Part shown: positions 1 through 6,991 of the stretch, piece by piece
How the letters are laid out: every line of letters begins with the position of its first letter
How positions within the stretch are numbered: position 1 is the stretch's first letter
Assembly (NCBI GenBank): GCA_045639845.1
Contig: JAZUDW010000045.1
Location: forward strand, 1 to 7,417
DNA length: 7,417 nt
Source: Colimorpha sp045639845
GTDB lineage: Bacteria; Bacteroidota; Bacteroidia; Bacteroidales; P3
Direction: 5' to 3'
The notes under the pieces: model-generated
The model's input: the letters and a program-made list of their open reading frames with translations, nothing else
What the model was told of the DNA's origin: nothing
Database searches by the model: none
Made by a program: the position numbers and the translations under genes

Positions 1-1163
1 TGGCCGAGCCAAGCAGCATAATAGCGATCGATAGTGATGTCGTCGTCCGAATTGTTCGGGATAAGATTCACCTCGGTCCTGCCAAGAAAAGTTGAATTGG
101 AAAGGCCCAAGTTCTTGGTTTGGGTGATAGACATGCCCTGACAGGCAGAGACCAGAGTGCCTATCTTGCCACGTTTGATATTGAACTTGATGTCGCAGTA
201 TTCTATTCCCTGTGTGGCTCCTGCACAGCAAAACTCTATATCGTTGGTGTAGTTTTTAGTGTTCCATTCCCCATCGGATGTGTTAGGGTCAATATCCATA
301 TTCAGGATAGCTATCAGTGGGTGGCTTGGATTACCAACGACATATCGATTCTTTATACTACCATCAGACGAACTGGTACCAGTGATTCGACAACTCAGCA
401 GACGGCCTATCTTACCCGACTTGATGGTCAGCACCATCGGCTTTGTTTGGGCAGGCCAGCCGCCATCAGCCGCAGCTGTAAAATTGTGTGTGTTGGCATA
501 CATCATCACGTGAAAGTCGGGGGCTCTATGGCCTGACGTCAAACCATTATCTACGCCGAGATCGACGGCAATATCATCCATCAAGCAACCCACATCGAAC
601 GTCACATCATGCAGGTAACACTGCAGATATGCCTGTCCGTTGTTCGACCCCAATGCTACGCTACGAAAACGCAGATACTTGAATTTGGTATCCACGCCCA
701 ATGACGGACCTATAGTATCATCACCAGTTTTACAGTACACAGCTCCGCCTACTTTTACTTGGGCAGCAGTGGTATTGGCTGTAGTCCAAGGCCATACGCC
801 GGTGATAGTAGCTGGCACTTTGTTGGTAACGGAAAATGTGTTTAATTGGTTATCGCTAGCATCGCACACCACAATGATATTATGATCCCAGGCATCATCA
901 CGATCAGCGTCGGTGGTACCCGTATAGGCAGGAAGTTTGCTGTAGGCTTTATCCCATGTTTTTACAGCCTTGTTTGTTGCGCTACCATCGTTATTGTTGT
1001 TTCCGCTACTTAAGTTCAGATACACCACATTGTAGGTCTCATCCACACCGTCTCCATCGTAATCATAATGGTCGGTTGCCTGTGCCCACACACCGCCTAC
1101 CCCTATCTGCAGGAGGAAGAAGAGTATCACTATTCGGGATATGCAGATATTTCGTTTGGTCAT
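1..1163 (-). CDS. Large secreted repeat-containing protein, N-terminal 387 residues (3' end beyond the window)
   Basis: An uninterrupted minus-strand frame runs from an ATG at 1163 to the left edge, so the protein is at least 387 residues long and its C-terminus is not seen. Residues 1-27 form a textbook signal peptide (basic TKR start, hydrophobic core IVILFFLLQIG, cleavage after VWA), so the product is exported. Residues 34-42 (DYDGDGVDE) resemble an EF-hand/dockerin-type calcium loop. The segment around 46-76 (VVYLN, GNNNNDG, AVKTWDKAY) resembles the start of Bacteroidales surface proteins with parallel beta-helix repeats. Two related pieces, IKSGKIGRLLS (247-257) and IKRGKIGTLVS (329-339), suggest an internal repeat of about 82 residues. 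In-frame ATGs also lie at 1214 and 1259, after a stop just upstream; 1163 is preferred because it puts the signal peptide at the N-terminus. The exact family and function are not recognised. Transcription is probably from the promoter at 1334-1341. Confidence 0.85.
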   Translation of the reverse strand, partial: MTKRNICISRIVILFFLLQIGVGGVWAQATDHYDYDGDGVDETYNVVYLNLSSGNNNNDGSATNKAVKTWDKAYSKLPAYTGTTDADRDDAWDHNIIVVCDASDNQLNTFSVTNKVPATITGVWPWTTANTTAAQVKVGGAVYCKTGDDTIGPSLGVDTKFKYLRFRSVALGSNNGQAYLQCYLHDVTFDVGCLMDDIAVDLGVDNGLTSGHRAPDFHVMMYANTHNFTAAADGGWPAQTKPMVLTIKSGKIGRLLSCRITGTSSSDGSIKNRYVVGNPSHPLIAILNMDIDPNTSDGEWNTKNYTNDIEFCCAGATQGIEYCDIKFNIKRGKIGTLVSACQGMSITQTKNLGLSNSTFLGRTEVNLIPNNSDDDITIDRYYAAWLG

Positions 1164-1333
1164 ATTTGGAATCTTTAGAGTCTGTGCTATATCAAGGGTA
1201 CAGCGACTCGACATTGAGTCGGCCTTGGTTTCAAAATATCGTAGATTATTATTCCTCATGATTATCTATTATCTGCTGAATTCAAGCCACAAATGTACTT
1301 TGTTTGCAACACTTATTAATATATAATTAGATG

Positions 1334-1341
1334 CAAAGATA
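1334..1341 (-). promoter_or_regulatory. Bacteroidetes-type -7 box of the secreted-protein gene
   Basis: Read on the minus strand this is TATCTTTG, matching the TAnnTTTG -7 consensus of Bacteroidetes, followed by CA. The candidate -33 region about 20 bp upstream is only T-rich (TTTTC), so that half is weak. Transcription would begin near 1327, giving a leader of about 165 nt to the ATG at 1163 or about 70 nt to the ATG at 1259. A second TAnnTTTG match (TACATTTG, 1290-1297) lies closer to the gene but has no -33 box at the right distance. A 6-bp inverted repeat, GCAAAG at 1333-1338 and CTTTGC at 1348-1353, flanks and overlaps the -7 box; it may be an operator or chance. Confidence 0.6.
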
Positions 1342-1343
1342 CT

Positions 1344-1738
1344 AAAACTTTGCGAATTGAGAAAAGTGATAACAAAATAACAGGTTGATACAATCATAGT
1401 TTATTGGTTGATTTGATATTGTTTGTGGCCATTGGGTTATGATAAAGAAAATAACATAAGACAAATGGCAAAGCGAAACAATGAGCGTAACCTTCGTCTG
1501 AACATGTCATTGATTTTTTCACTTCTTTGGATTCTGTCTTTTCCCGAAATAGCTTGTATGGCTCGAATGAATTACCCGAATAGGAGATCTTCAACATTGC
1601 CCACTACGAACCGTATAATGCTATTTAATAATCATTACTTAAGTTGGCATCCCTGAGCGAAATAAGGCATACAACAACACTTAACCTGCACAATAAAAAC
1701 ACTAAAATGGAGTTAGTGGGGAAAGATAGATATATGAC
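1344..1738. other. Intergenic stretch without a convincing gene
   Basis: About 400 bp separate the divergent secreted-protein gene and the plus-strand cluster. The best candidate is a plus-strand frame with an ATG at 1465 and a stop at 1654-1656: 63 residues, a basic start (MAKRNNERNLRLN), a hydrophobic stretch (MSLIFSLLWILSF) and a polar tail, reminiscent of a small exported or membrane peptide. It has no recognisable relatives, no -7 box at a suitable distance and an overlapping minus-strand frame of similar length, so I do not call it a gene. No clear promoter for the downstream cluster was found; there is no exact TAnnTTTG with a spaced -33 on the plus strand here. Confidence 0.4.
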
Positions 1739-1948
1739 ATGATAGTTCATGAAGGAATAAGTTTACTTGAGGCCACATCTCGAATAGGCATCAAAAATAA
1801 CAATGTGCAAGATACACGTAGATATCGTTTTGCCAGAACGCATTTAGAAACAAATATCACCACCCAAACGCCTCAATACAAAACTAAGAACAACGAGGTT
1901 GTCTTAGAAATAGGGCCCAAAACTTACAAGTACGCCCCCAATGAATAA
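1739..1948 (+). CDS. Small ORF of unknown function at the head of the cluster
   Basis: This frame encodes 69 residues, moderately basic in the first half (TSRIGIKNNN, DTRRYRFARTH) and polar throughout, with no signal peptide, membrane segment or motif I recognise. The main argument for it is position: its stop overlaps the ATG of the next frame by 8 bp (ATGAATAA at 1941-1948), as in translationally coupled genes. A short frame from the ATG at 1707 ends in a TGA overlapping the ATG at 1739, so the ORF may instead be the tail of a longer gene broken by a frameshift. It could also be non-coding. Confidence 0.35.
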   Translation: MIVHEGISLLEATSRIGIKNNNVQDTRRYRFARTHLETNITTQTPQYKTKNNEVVLEIGPKTYKYAPNE

Positions 1949-2279
1949 TATGATCATCAACATCTCATCTCTCTTTCGTACTACAAAGGCTTCTGCAAAA
2001 GTTGCCAAAGACATCACGAAAGCACTTGACCAACTTGGCTTTGAGCTCATGAAGATTCTCGGCACCAACAACTATTGGTGTCGGGAGTACATGCCTGCAC
2101 AGTTGTTTGAGGATGGAGTTTATAGCAGACACCTCTACCATCCGGACTATCTATGGGATTATAAATCAAAGCACCAGTACATTACCCACCTGTCTGATGG
2201 ATGCAAAGAGCCTGACTTATTCATCCCATGGGAGTATGTACCAAACAAACAACAAGTTCTGCTATGGAAGAGCATTTGA
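1941..2279 (+). CDS. Truncated agmatine/peptidyl-arginine deiminase-like protein (N-terminal fragment)
   Basis: This 112-residue protein resembles only the N-terminal third of Bacteroidales members of the agmatine deiminase/PAD family (COG2957-type), which are normally about 300 residues or more. The match is clearest at residues 41-52 (GTNNYWCREYMP), where the family has a GTKDIWCRDYMP-like motif, and at 67-74 (HPDYLWDY), where it has an F.Y.P.YL-type segment; residues 6-36 fit the preceding helix. The Asp after Arg in the family motif is Glu49 here. Everything downstream, including the GGN substrate segment and the C-terminal nucleophilic Cys, is absent, and after about residue 88 the sequence no longer resembles the family. 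Deiminase activity is therefore not expected. The ATG at 1941 overlaps the upstream stop; an ATG at 1950 is equally possible. The end overlaps the RNase H-like gene by 16 bp. It is either a decayed gene or a repurposed small domain. Confidence 0.6.
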   Translation: MNNMIINISSLFRTTKASAKVAKDITKALDQLGFELMKILGTNNYWCREYMPAQLFEDGVYSRHLYHPDYLWDYKSKHQYITHLSDGCKEPDLFIPWEYVPNKQQVLLWKSI

Positions 2280-2704
2280 AACCTGCAACGACATACTTCG
2301 TTTGGATTGGCGGCTCCTGTGACTATGGTCATAAGGAACGTGCTGGTGGCGCGGCCGCGGTCATAGAGCAAGACAGCAAAATCATCAGCAAGGATGTGAT
2401 CGTCGACCTTCATACGACGGAATTCAGAATGATGCTAACGTTGATGGTTAAGATAATGAATGAATTGCCCAAAGGTTCAGATATTCTCTTTCTCACCAAT
2501 GCTGCATATATTCAAAACTTCGACAAAGCACCTACACCCAAATCTGCCAATCCCGACTTGATATTGCAATGTATGGAGTCAAAGAAAAGGTACAATAGTG
2601 TAAGTGTCAATACAGTACAATATCACAAGAATCCGCTGTTGATCGAAACGCACGACACCGCAACCAAGGCGATGAAGAAACTCAGACAAGAATATAATAG
2701 ATAG
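2264..2704 (+). CDS. RNase HI-fold protein lacking catalytic acids (predicted pseudo-enzyme)
   Basis: From the ATG at 2264 the product has 146 residues, close to the length of bacterial RNase HI (about 155). Landmarks occur in RNase HI order: IGGSC at 15-19 (family TDGSC), GGAAAVI at 28-34, HTTEFRMML at 50-58 (family TTNNRMEL), FLTNAAYI at 76-83 (family .STDSQYV), NPDLILQC at 96-103 (family NVDLWQRL), and VQYHK with a later HD at 118-131 (family VKGHAG...CDELA). The metal-binding acids equivalent to E. coli D10, E48 and D70 are Gly16, Met57 and Asn79; only the fourth, Asp131, and His121 remain. RNA-DNA hybrid cleavage is therefore unlikely, although the fold and perhaps nucleic-acid binding may persist. 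An in-frame ATG at 2228 would add 12 residues, but 2264 gives a short overlap with the preceding gene and a sensible N-terminus. The next gene begins 3 nt after the stop, implying cotranscription. Confidence 0.7.
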   Translation: MEEHLKPATTYFVWIGGSCDYGHKERAGGAAAVIEQDSKIISKDVIVDLHTTEFRMMLTLMVKIMNELPKGSDILFLTNAAYIQNFDKAPTPKSANPDLILQCMESKKRYNSVSVNTVQYHKNPLLIETHDTATKAMKKLRQEYNR

Positions 2705-2707
2705 AAC

Positions 2708-3436
2708 ATGACCGAAAACAAATTAAAAAACACTCTTTGTGCTATGACTATAAGCTTGATGCTTATATCTGCTTGTTCAAGTAACAACAACGCTGATTCT
2801 ATGCCAAACGAAACGTCCGATTCCACGGTTCAGGAATTGATTTCAGCACCTACAGAAAGCTCGAACACTCCACAGCTTTCAATATTTGATAAACTTGCCA
2901 ACGACATGGTGTGTGTTGAGCAAGATACTGGCAACTTCTTCATCTGCAAGTACGAGGTATCTCAGGAACTATGGGTGTCGGTGATGGGTGAGAATCCGTC
3001 ACAAATGAAAGGCAATAACCTGCCTGTTGAACAAGTGAACTGGGATGACTGCCAATTATTCATTGCCAAACTTAATGAGTTGACCGGAAAGCATTACCGC
3101 CTACCAACAGAATCGGAATGGGAATATGCTTGCAAAGGTGGCAGGTATTCGAAAGGCTACAGATACTCAGGCGGAAACGATATTGACGCGGTAGCTTGGT
3201 ATGATGGCAATAGCGAGGAGAAGACGCACCCAATCGGCCAGAAACAACCCAACGAACTTGGCCTTTATGATATGAGCGGAAACGTATGGGAATGGAGCCA
3301 AGACATGCACGAATTCACGGGCATGTGCCGTGGCGGCAGCTGGATCCACAATGCTCGGAACTGCGACCCCTCTCTTCCTAATGAAACACCACGATCGTTC
3401 AAGATAAATAGCCTAGGCCTACGACTTGCATTATAG
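2708..3436 (+). CDS. Lipoprotein with FGE/SUMF1-type (formylglycine-generating enzyme fold) domain
   Basis: The product has 242 residues. Residues 1-22 are a type II signal peptide with lipobox ISAC and lipidated Cys23, so it is membrane-anchored outside the cytoplasm; SSNNN after the Cys shows no obvious Bacteroidetes surface-export signal. Residues 24-60 are a Ser/Asn/Thr-rich linker. Residues 65-242 form an FGE-sulfatase/C-lectin-like domain with hallmarks ICKYEVSQELW (79-89), NPSQMKG (96-102), PVEQVNWDDC (106-115), RLPTESEWEYA (131-141), GLYDMSGNVWEW (185-196), RGGSW (208-212) and GLRLA (237-241). Of the two copper-binding active-site Cys of true FGEs (336 and 341 in human), the first aligns with His214 and only the second is kept (Cys219), so formylglycine formation is doubtful. 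Members of this superfamily also act as EgtB/PvdO-like iron enzymes or as structural and binding domains. It starts 3 nt after the RNase H-like stop and is the last intact gene of the cluster. Confidence 0.88.
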   Translation: MTENKLKNTLCAMTISLMLISACSSNNNADSMPNETSDSTVQELISAPTESSNTPQLSIFDKLANDMVCVEQDTGNFFICKYEVSQELWVSVMGENPSQMKGNNLPVEQVNWDDCQLFIAKLNELTGKHYRLPTESEWEYACKGGRYSKGYRYSGGNDIDAVAWYDGNSEEKTHPIGQKQPNELGLYDMSGNVWEWSQDMHEFTGMCRGGSWIHNARNCDPSLPNETPRSFKINSLGLRLAL

Positions 3437-3908
3437 GTCAAGATAAATTATGGACAACCACAGAAAAGATGCGTTAAAAAAATACAATTCAATGAATACA
3501 AGGATATCCGAACCACATGCAGAAAGGGATTAGTCGTATTAAGCCATTGGTCGAGGATTTGAAGCGTTAAAGAAAGGATGTGCTGGTGCGCCGTGGATTG
3601 GGTGATATTGACGAGGAAGTGTATAGGGAAACTGTCAGCAGCATCAACAGGGAAATGGACGAATTAGCACCTCTCCTGACTAGCCTACAAAGAAAAAATT
3701 CGAACCAAGGAAATTTAGTTGTTCGATTTCTTGCAATATGCTGTAAATTAAGGAGTCTGTGGAATGATGGAGATTTTATCAGGCGTCAAGAAGTTCAAAA
3801 TTTGGTGTTTCCGAGCAAAATCTACTATGACGGCAAAAACAGGGGAGTTCGAACTTTTGAGTGCAATTATGCTATCTTTATAACTCATTTAATTACTGAC
3901 ATTTCCAA

Positions 3909-3954
3909 ACAAAAAAAACAAAGAAAAAGAGGAAAAATCTTGCGATTTTTCCTC
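3909..3954 (-). terminator. Intrinsic terminator of the initiator tRNA gene
   Basis: On the minus strand a perfect 11-bp stem, GAGGAAAAATC with GATTTTTCCTC (3954-3944 and 3939-3929), is closed by a GCAA tetraloop of the stable GNRA class and followed by a T-rich run across 3928-3909. It begins 6 nt past the tRNA 3' end and fits rho-independent termination of a single-gene tRNA transcript. The recombinase remnant reads through the same bases on the other strand. Confidence 0.88.
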
Positions 3955-3959
3955 CCTAG

Positions 3960-4031
<72 letters not shown>

Positions 4032-4063
4032 GTATAATCTTTTCATCTCCTGAAAAGCGATTG

Positions 4064-4094
4064 CAAAGATACGAACTTTTTTTTAAGTGACAAA
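4064..4094 (-). promoter_or_regulatory. Consensus Bacteroidetes promoter of the initiator tRNA
   Basis: On the minus strand TTTG (4094-4091) is followed after 19 bp by TATCTTTG (4071-4064), an exact fit to the Bacteroidetes primary-sigma pattern TTTG-N19-21-TAnnTTTG. Transcription would start about 7 nt further on, near 4057, leaving a leader of roughly 25 nt before the tRNA 5' end at 4031. Confidence 0.82.
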
Positions 4095-4300
4095 ATAAAA
4101 ATAACACCTAGCCTTTTCAGATTGATCTTACAAATTATGTATCAATGCATAACACATTTGTATTTTTATCGAGTAATCCCTATGCGTCACATTAAAAAAA
4201 GTCAAGGTAGATTACCGATAAAACAAAAATTGACCATCAGAGCCGTCCACTGCGGACAATAGCAAAAAAAGACACAACACACGTTATATCATGGTTTTAA

Positions 4301-4339
4301 AACAAAATGCCGCGTTTCTTGTGAAGAAACGCGGCATTT
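4301..4339 (-). terminator. Intrinsic terminator downstream of dsbD
   Basis: A perfect 16-bp inverted repeat (4305-4320 with 4324-4339) with a 3-nt loop lies about 20 bp beyond the dsbD stop codon. On the minus strand the GC-rich centre (GCCGCG/CGCGGC) is followed by TTTTGTTTTAAAA, as expected for a rho-independent terminator. It isolates dsbD from the tRNA unit downstream. Confidence 0.88.
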
Positions 4340-4360
4340 GTCGAAGATGTAAAGTGAACA

Positions 4361-6427
4361 CTATTTGGAGAAGTTGGCTTTGCCTTCGTTGAGGAAGGCT
4401 ACGAACTTCTGGACGTCTTTGTTGTACTTGTAATTCTCTTTGGTAAGCACATTGCCTTCGCTGTCGATGATGACATAGTAGGGCTGTGCGTTCATATTGT
4501 AGGTTTTGGTCTGATAGTAGAGGTTGCGACGACCAAGAGTCTTGATAACGCGTCCATTGTCGTCGGTAACCCACTCACTCTCGGGAAGGTCAATACTATT
4601 CATATCGGCAAAGAGAGAGCAGATGATGTAATCCTCGTTGAGGATCTTCTTGGCTTCGGGGTCAACCCATACGGCATTCTCCATATCACGACAGTTGGCA
4701 CAATTACGACCCGTGAAATCAAGGAAGATAGGTTTGCCTTTTTCTTTGGCATAGGCCTTAGCCTCTTCAAGGTCGAAGAAGCCTTCGAAACCTGTGGGAA
4801 GATGGAGCTGACCTACATACTTACGATCGGCAGGAAGGCCGTCGGTATAGGATACAGTGCCACTCTGAAGATTGGAGGTGTGCTCTACTACGAGTCGCTC
4901 GATATGGAAGTCTTGGGTATCTTCGGGAGGGATAAAACCGCCAACGCCTTTGAGAGGAGCACCCCACATACCGGGGATGAGATATACAACGAATGCGAAG
5001 TCGAGGATGGCCAAGAAGAGACGAACGACGCCGATATGCTCTACGTCCTCATCGCCTTTGAACTTGAGTTTGCCCAAGAGATAGAAGCCCAGCATAGAGA
5101 ATACCACGATCCAGAGTGCGAGATAGATTTCTCTGTCGAGGAGTCGCCAGCCCCAATAGAGGTCAGCCATGCTGAGGAACTTGAGACCGAAAGCGAGTTC
5201 TAGGAACGCGAAAGCGACCTTCACGGTGTTGAGCCACCCACCCGACTTCATGTTCTTGAGTGCCTGGGGGAACATAGCCAGAAGTGTGAAAGGCAAAGCG
5301 AAACCGATACCGAAACCGAGCATGGTGAGGAGGGCAACGAAACGGTTGGCAGAGCTAGTGGTGAGACCTACAAGAGCGCCACCGATGATAGGACCTGTGC
5401 AAGAGAAGGATACAAGTACAGTGGTGAGGGCGATGAAGAAGGGGGCCATAATACCACCTTTGTCGGCCTGCTCGTCGGACTTGTTGATCCATTTCTCGGG
5501 CATCTTGATCTCGAAGAGACCAAAGAAGGAGAGTGCAAAGGTCATGAAGATAGCAAAGAAGATGAGGTTGGGGATACCATGGGTACCTATGAAGTTAAGT
5601 GATTCGGGGCCAAACACGAGGGAAAGGACAGCACCGAGAACGGCAAAGATAAACACGATAGAGAAACCGAAGATCCATGCTTGACGACGGTTTTTGCGCT
5701 TGTTGTCGCTACCGTGCATGAAGAAGTTTACGGTCATTGGAATCATGGGGAACACACAGGGTGTGAACATGGTGAGGATACCAGCAGCCAGAGCGCCCAA
5801 GAAGACAAGAAGGAGGTTGGTGGTGTCGCCATCTTCTTCGTCACCGTCACTGTCTTGTTCGTTCGCAACAGCTGCAACAGCAGCAGTATCAGCATTATTC
5901 TCTGCATCTTCCACTTCGGCTTCTGCACTTGCAGTGTCGGCATTTGCAGCAGCTTCAGCATCGGCAGTCATAGTGGCAGCGGGTACCTTAAAGGCGAAGG
6001 GCACATCGTCGGGAGCGATGCAGCTACCATCGTTGCAAAGCTGATAGTAGAGAGATCCTTTAACTTGGAAGGCTTTGTCGGTGTTGCGTTTGATCTTCTG
6101 ACGGAAGGTCACAGACTTGGTAAATGAACGCACAGTGCAGTTGAAGGTCTTGTCGAACTCTTCGTGGGCCTTGGGCTCTAGCACCTTACCAGCACGCTTA
6201 TAGGCTGCATCATCGTCGAAGGTGAACTCCAAAGCAATAGGGCCATTGGGATCGGTATATTGCGAATAGATGTGCCAGCCGTCTTCGAGTGCAACGGTAA
6301 ACACGAGCTCCACCTCAGTGGCAGACAGCTCTTTCACTGTGTAATTCCACTTAGCAGGGTTTTTCACCTGAGCAAAGGACATCAGGCAAATGGTAGCTAG
6401 TAGAATGAATGATAGTACTTTCTTCAT
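4361..6427 (-). CDS. dsbD: DsbD-type thiol:disulfide interchange protein (periplasm-membrane-thioredoxin fusion)
   Basis: This 688-residue protein carries electrons from cytoplasmic thioredoxin across the inner membrane to reduce periplasmic disulfides, supporting disulfide isomerisation and cytochrome c maturation in the known family. Residues 1-19 are a signal peptide (SFA|Q). Residues 24-150 are the periplasmic N-domain with its Cys pair CNDGSC (131, 136). Residues 150-203 form an Ala/Glu/Asp-rich low-complexity linker. Residues 204-487 are the CcdA-like membrane core of about eight helices with the two redox Cys in FTPCVFPMIP (Cys224) and SFSCTGPIIGG (Cys343). After a periplasmic connector, residues 550-688 are a thioredoxin-like domain with FTGRNCANC (Cys576, Cys579) and the cis-Pro segment NAQPYYVI (Pro649). 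All six catalytic cysteines are present, so it should be functional. Length is somewhat above the E. coli protein (about 565) because of the linker and connector. The start at 6427 is supported by the signal peptide and promoter; the gene is monocistronic. Confidence 0.95.
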   Translation of the reverse strand: MKKVLSFILLATICLMSFAQVKNPAKWNYTVKELSATEVELVFTVALEDGWHIYSQYTDPNGPIALEFTFDDDAAYKRAGKVLEPKAHEEFDKTFNCTVRSFTKSVTFRQKIKRNTDKAFQVKGSLYYQLCNDGSCIAPDDVPFAFKVPAATMTADAEAAANADTASAEAEVEDAENNADTAAVAAVANEQDSDGDEEDGDTTNLLLVFLGALAAGILTMFTPCVFPMIPMTVNFFMHGSDNKRKNRRQAWIFGFSIVFIFAVLGAVLSLVFGPESLNFIGTHGIPNLIFFAIFMTFALSFFGLFEIKMPEKWINKSDEQADKGGIMAPFFIALTTVLVSFSCTGPIIGGALVGLTTSSANRFVALLTMLGFGIGFALPFTLLAMFPQALKNMKSGGWLNTVKVAFAFLELAFGLKFLSMADLYWGWRLLDREIYLALWIVVFSMLGFYLLGKLKFKGDEDVEHIGVVRLFLAILDFAFVVYLIPGMWGAPLKGVGGFIPPEDTQDFHIERLVVEHTSNLQSGTVSYTDGLPADRKYVGQLHLPTGFEGFFDLEEAKAYAKEKGKPIFLDFTGRNCANCRDMENAVWVDPEAKKILNEDYIICSLFADMNSIDLPESEWVTDDNGRVIKTLGRRNLYYQTKTYNMNAQPYYVIIDSEGNVLTKENYKYNKDVQKFVAFLNEGKANFSK

Positions 6428-6462
6428 TATACAGATAGATTTTTAGTTTACTTAATAATATG

Positions 6463-6491
6463 CAAAGGTACAAAAAAAAACATAACTACAA
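6463..6491 (-). promoter_or_regulatory. Bacteroidetes-type promoter of dsbD
   Basis: On the minus strand TTG (6491-6489) is followed after 18 bp, including a run of nine T, by TACCTTTG (6470-6463), which matches the -7 consensus TAnnTTTG. The predicted transcription start is near 6456, giving a leader of about 29 nt before the ATG at 6427. The spacer is one base shorter than the usual 19-21. Confidence 0.75.
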
Positions 6492-6895
6492 CTACTTTTT
6501 ATAAATATATATTATATTGACATACGAACGTTGGCCCGAGAACTTCTGTTGGACACCTGACTACAGCATAAGACGAATAGGTAAAGATCTTCGGCCTGAC
6601 ACAAACGTTCTCACCCGCAACCAGACAGACAGAAGACCTCTCCATCAGAAAAAAAACTATTGCTTTTGTTTATCTGTGCATAAGATGATGTCGGCCTATA
6701 CCGAATGGGGACGATGCATGCGGATTGATGTTGCTTGGGTGCTGCAGTCCTTATCACGCCAGCAGAGACTCGTCAGCACGGTCACAGCCATCAAGCGTTC
6801 CTCCACACTTTAGCGCAAGTCAACCAGGGGCGAAGAATGTATCGGAGCACTATCGTTAGCGAACTAGCTTAATAATTCATAAAACGGAAACTCCT
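6492..6895. other. Intergenic stretch without a convincing gene
   Basis: About 400 bp lie between the divergent dsbD and small-lipoprotein promoters. The only longish frame (TTG at 6517 to 6813, plus, 98 codons) is rich in Trp, Cys, Arg and Ser, has no ATG start near its beginning, no -7 box and no recognisable motif, so it is probably non-coding. The minus strand shows several in-frame stops. The segment 6520-6830 is visibly less AT-rich than the rest of the spacer, so it may be a remnant of a lost gene or an insertion. No tRNA-like fold, terminator or clear repeat was seen. Confidence 0.4.
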
Positions 6896-6927
6896 TTTGG
6901 CCACATTATTAAAATTTCGTATTTTTG
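6896..6927 (+). promoter_or_regulatory. Consensus Bacteroidetes promoter of the small lipoprotein gene
   Basis: TTTG (6896-6899) is followed after 20 bp by TATTTTTG (6920-6927), an exact TTTG-N19-21-TAnnTTTG fit. The transcript would start near 6934, leaving a leader of about 58 nt ending in an A/T-rich stretch (AATTTTAAAATATATAGAT) before the ATG at 6992; such A-rich leaders replace Shine-Dalgarno sequences in this phylum. Confidence 0.82.
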
Positions 6928-6991
6928 CATTCTCAAAGGGGAATGCCGAAAACCTAAAAGAGTAGGCTAAATAATTTTAAAATATATAGAT

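Noticed and set aside
120..1261. Several plus-strand frames (for example 120-536, 640-885, 956-1261)
   Set aside because: They lie antisense to the minus-strand secreted-protein gene, have no recognisable domains or promoters, and that gene has a signal peptide and one continuous frame across the whole segment.
1394..1597. Minus-strand 67-codon frame
   Set aside because: No motif, no promoter and it overlaps an equally unconvincing plus-strand frame; nothing supports coding.
4110..4300. Possible hairpin GTCC/GGAC near 4245-4257 followed by an A-rich run
   Set aside because: The stem is only about four pairs and no gene ends nearby on the strand where it would act; the real dsbD terminator lies at 4301-4339.
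4802..6127. Plus-strand frames of 116-171 codons inside dsbD
   Set aside because: They are antisense shadows of dsbD; the minus frame holds all DsbD motifs while these have biased low-complexity content and no start context.
6517..6813. Plus-strand 98-codon frame starting with TTG
   Set aside because: Composition is unlike a normal protein (many Trp, Cys, Arg, Ser), there is no ATG or -7 box near its start and no recognised family.
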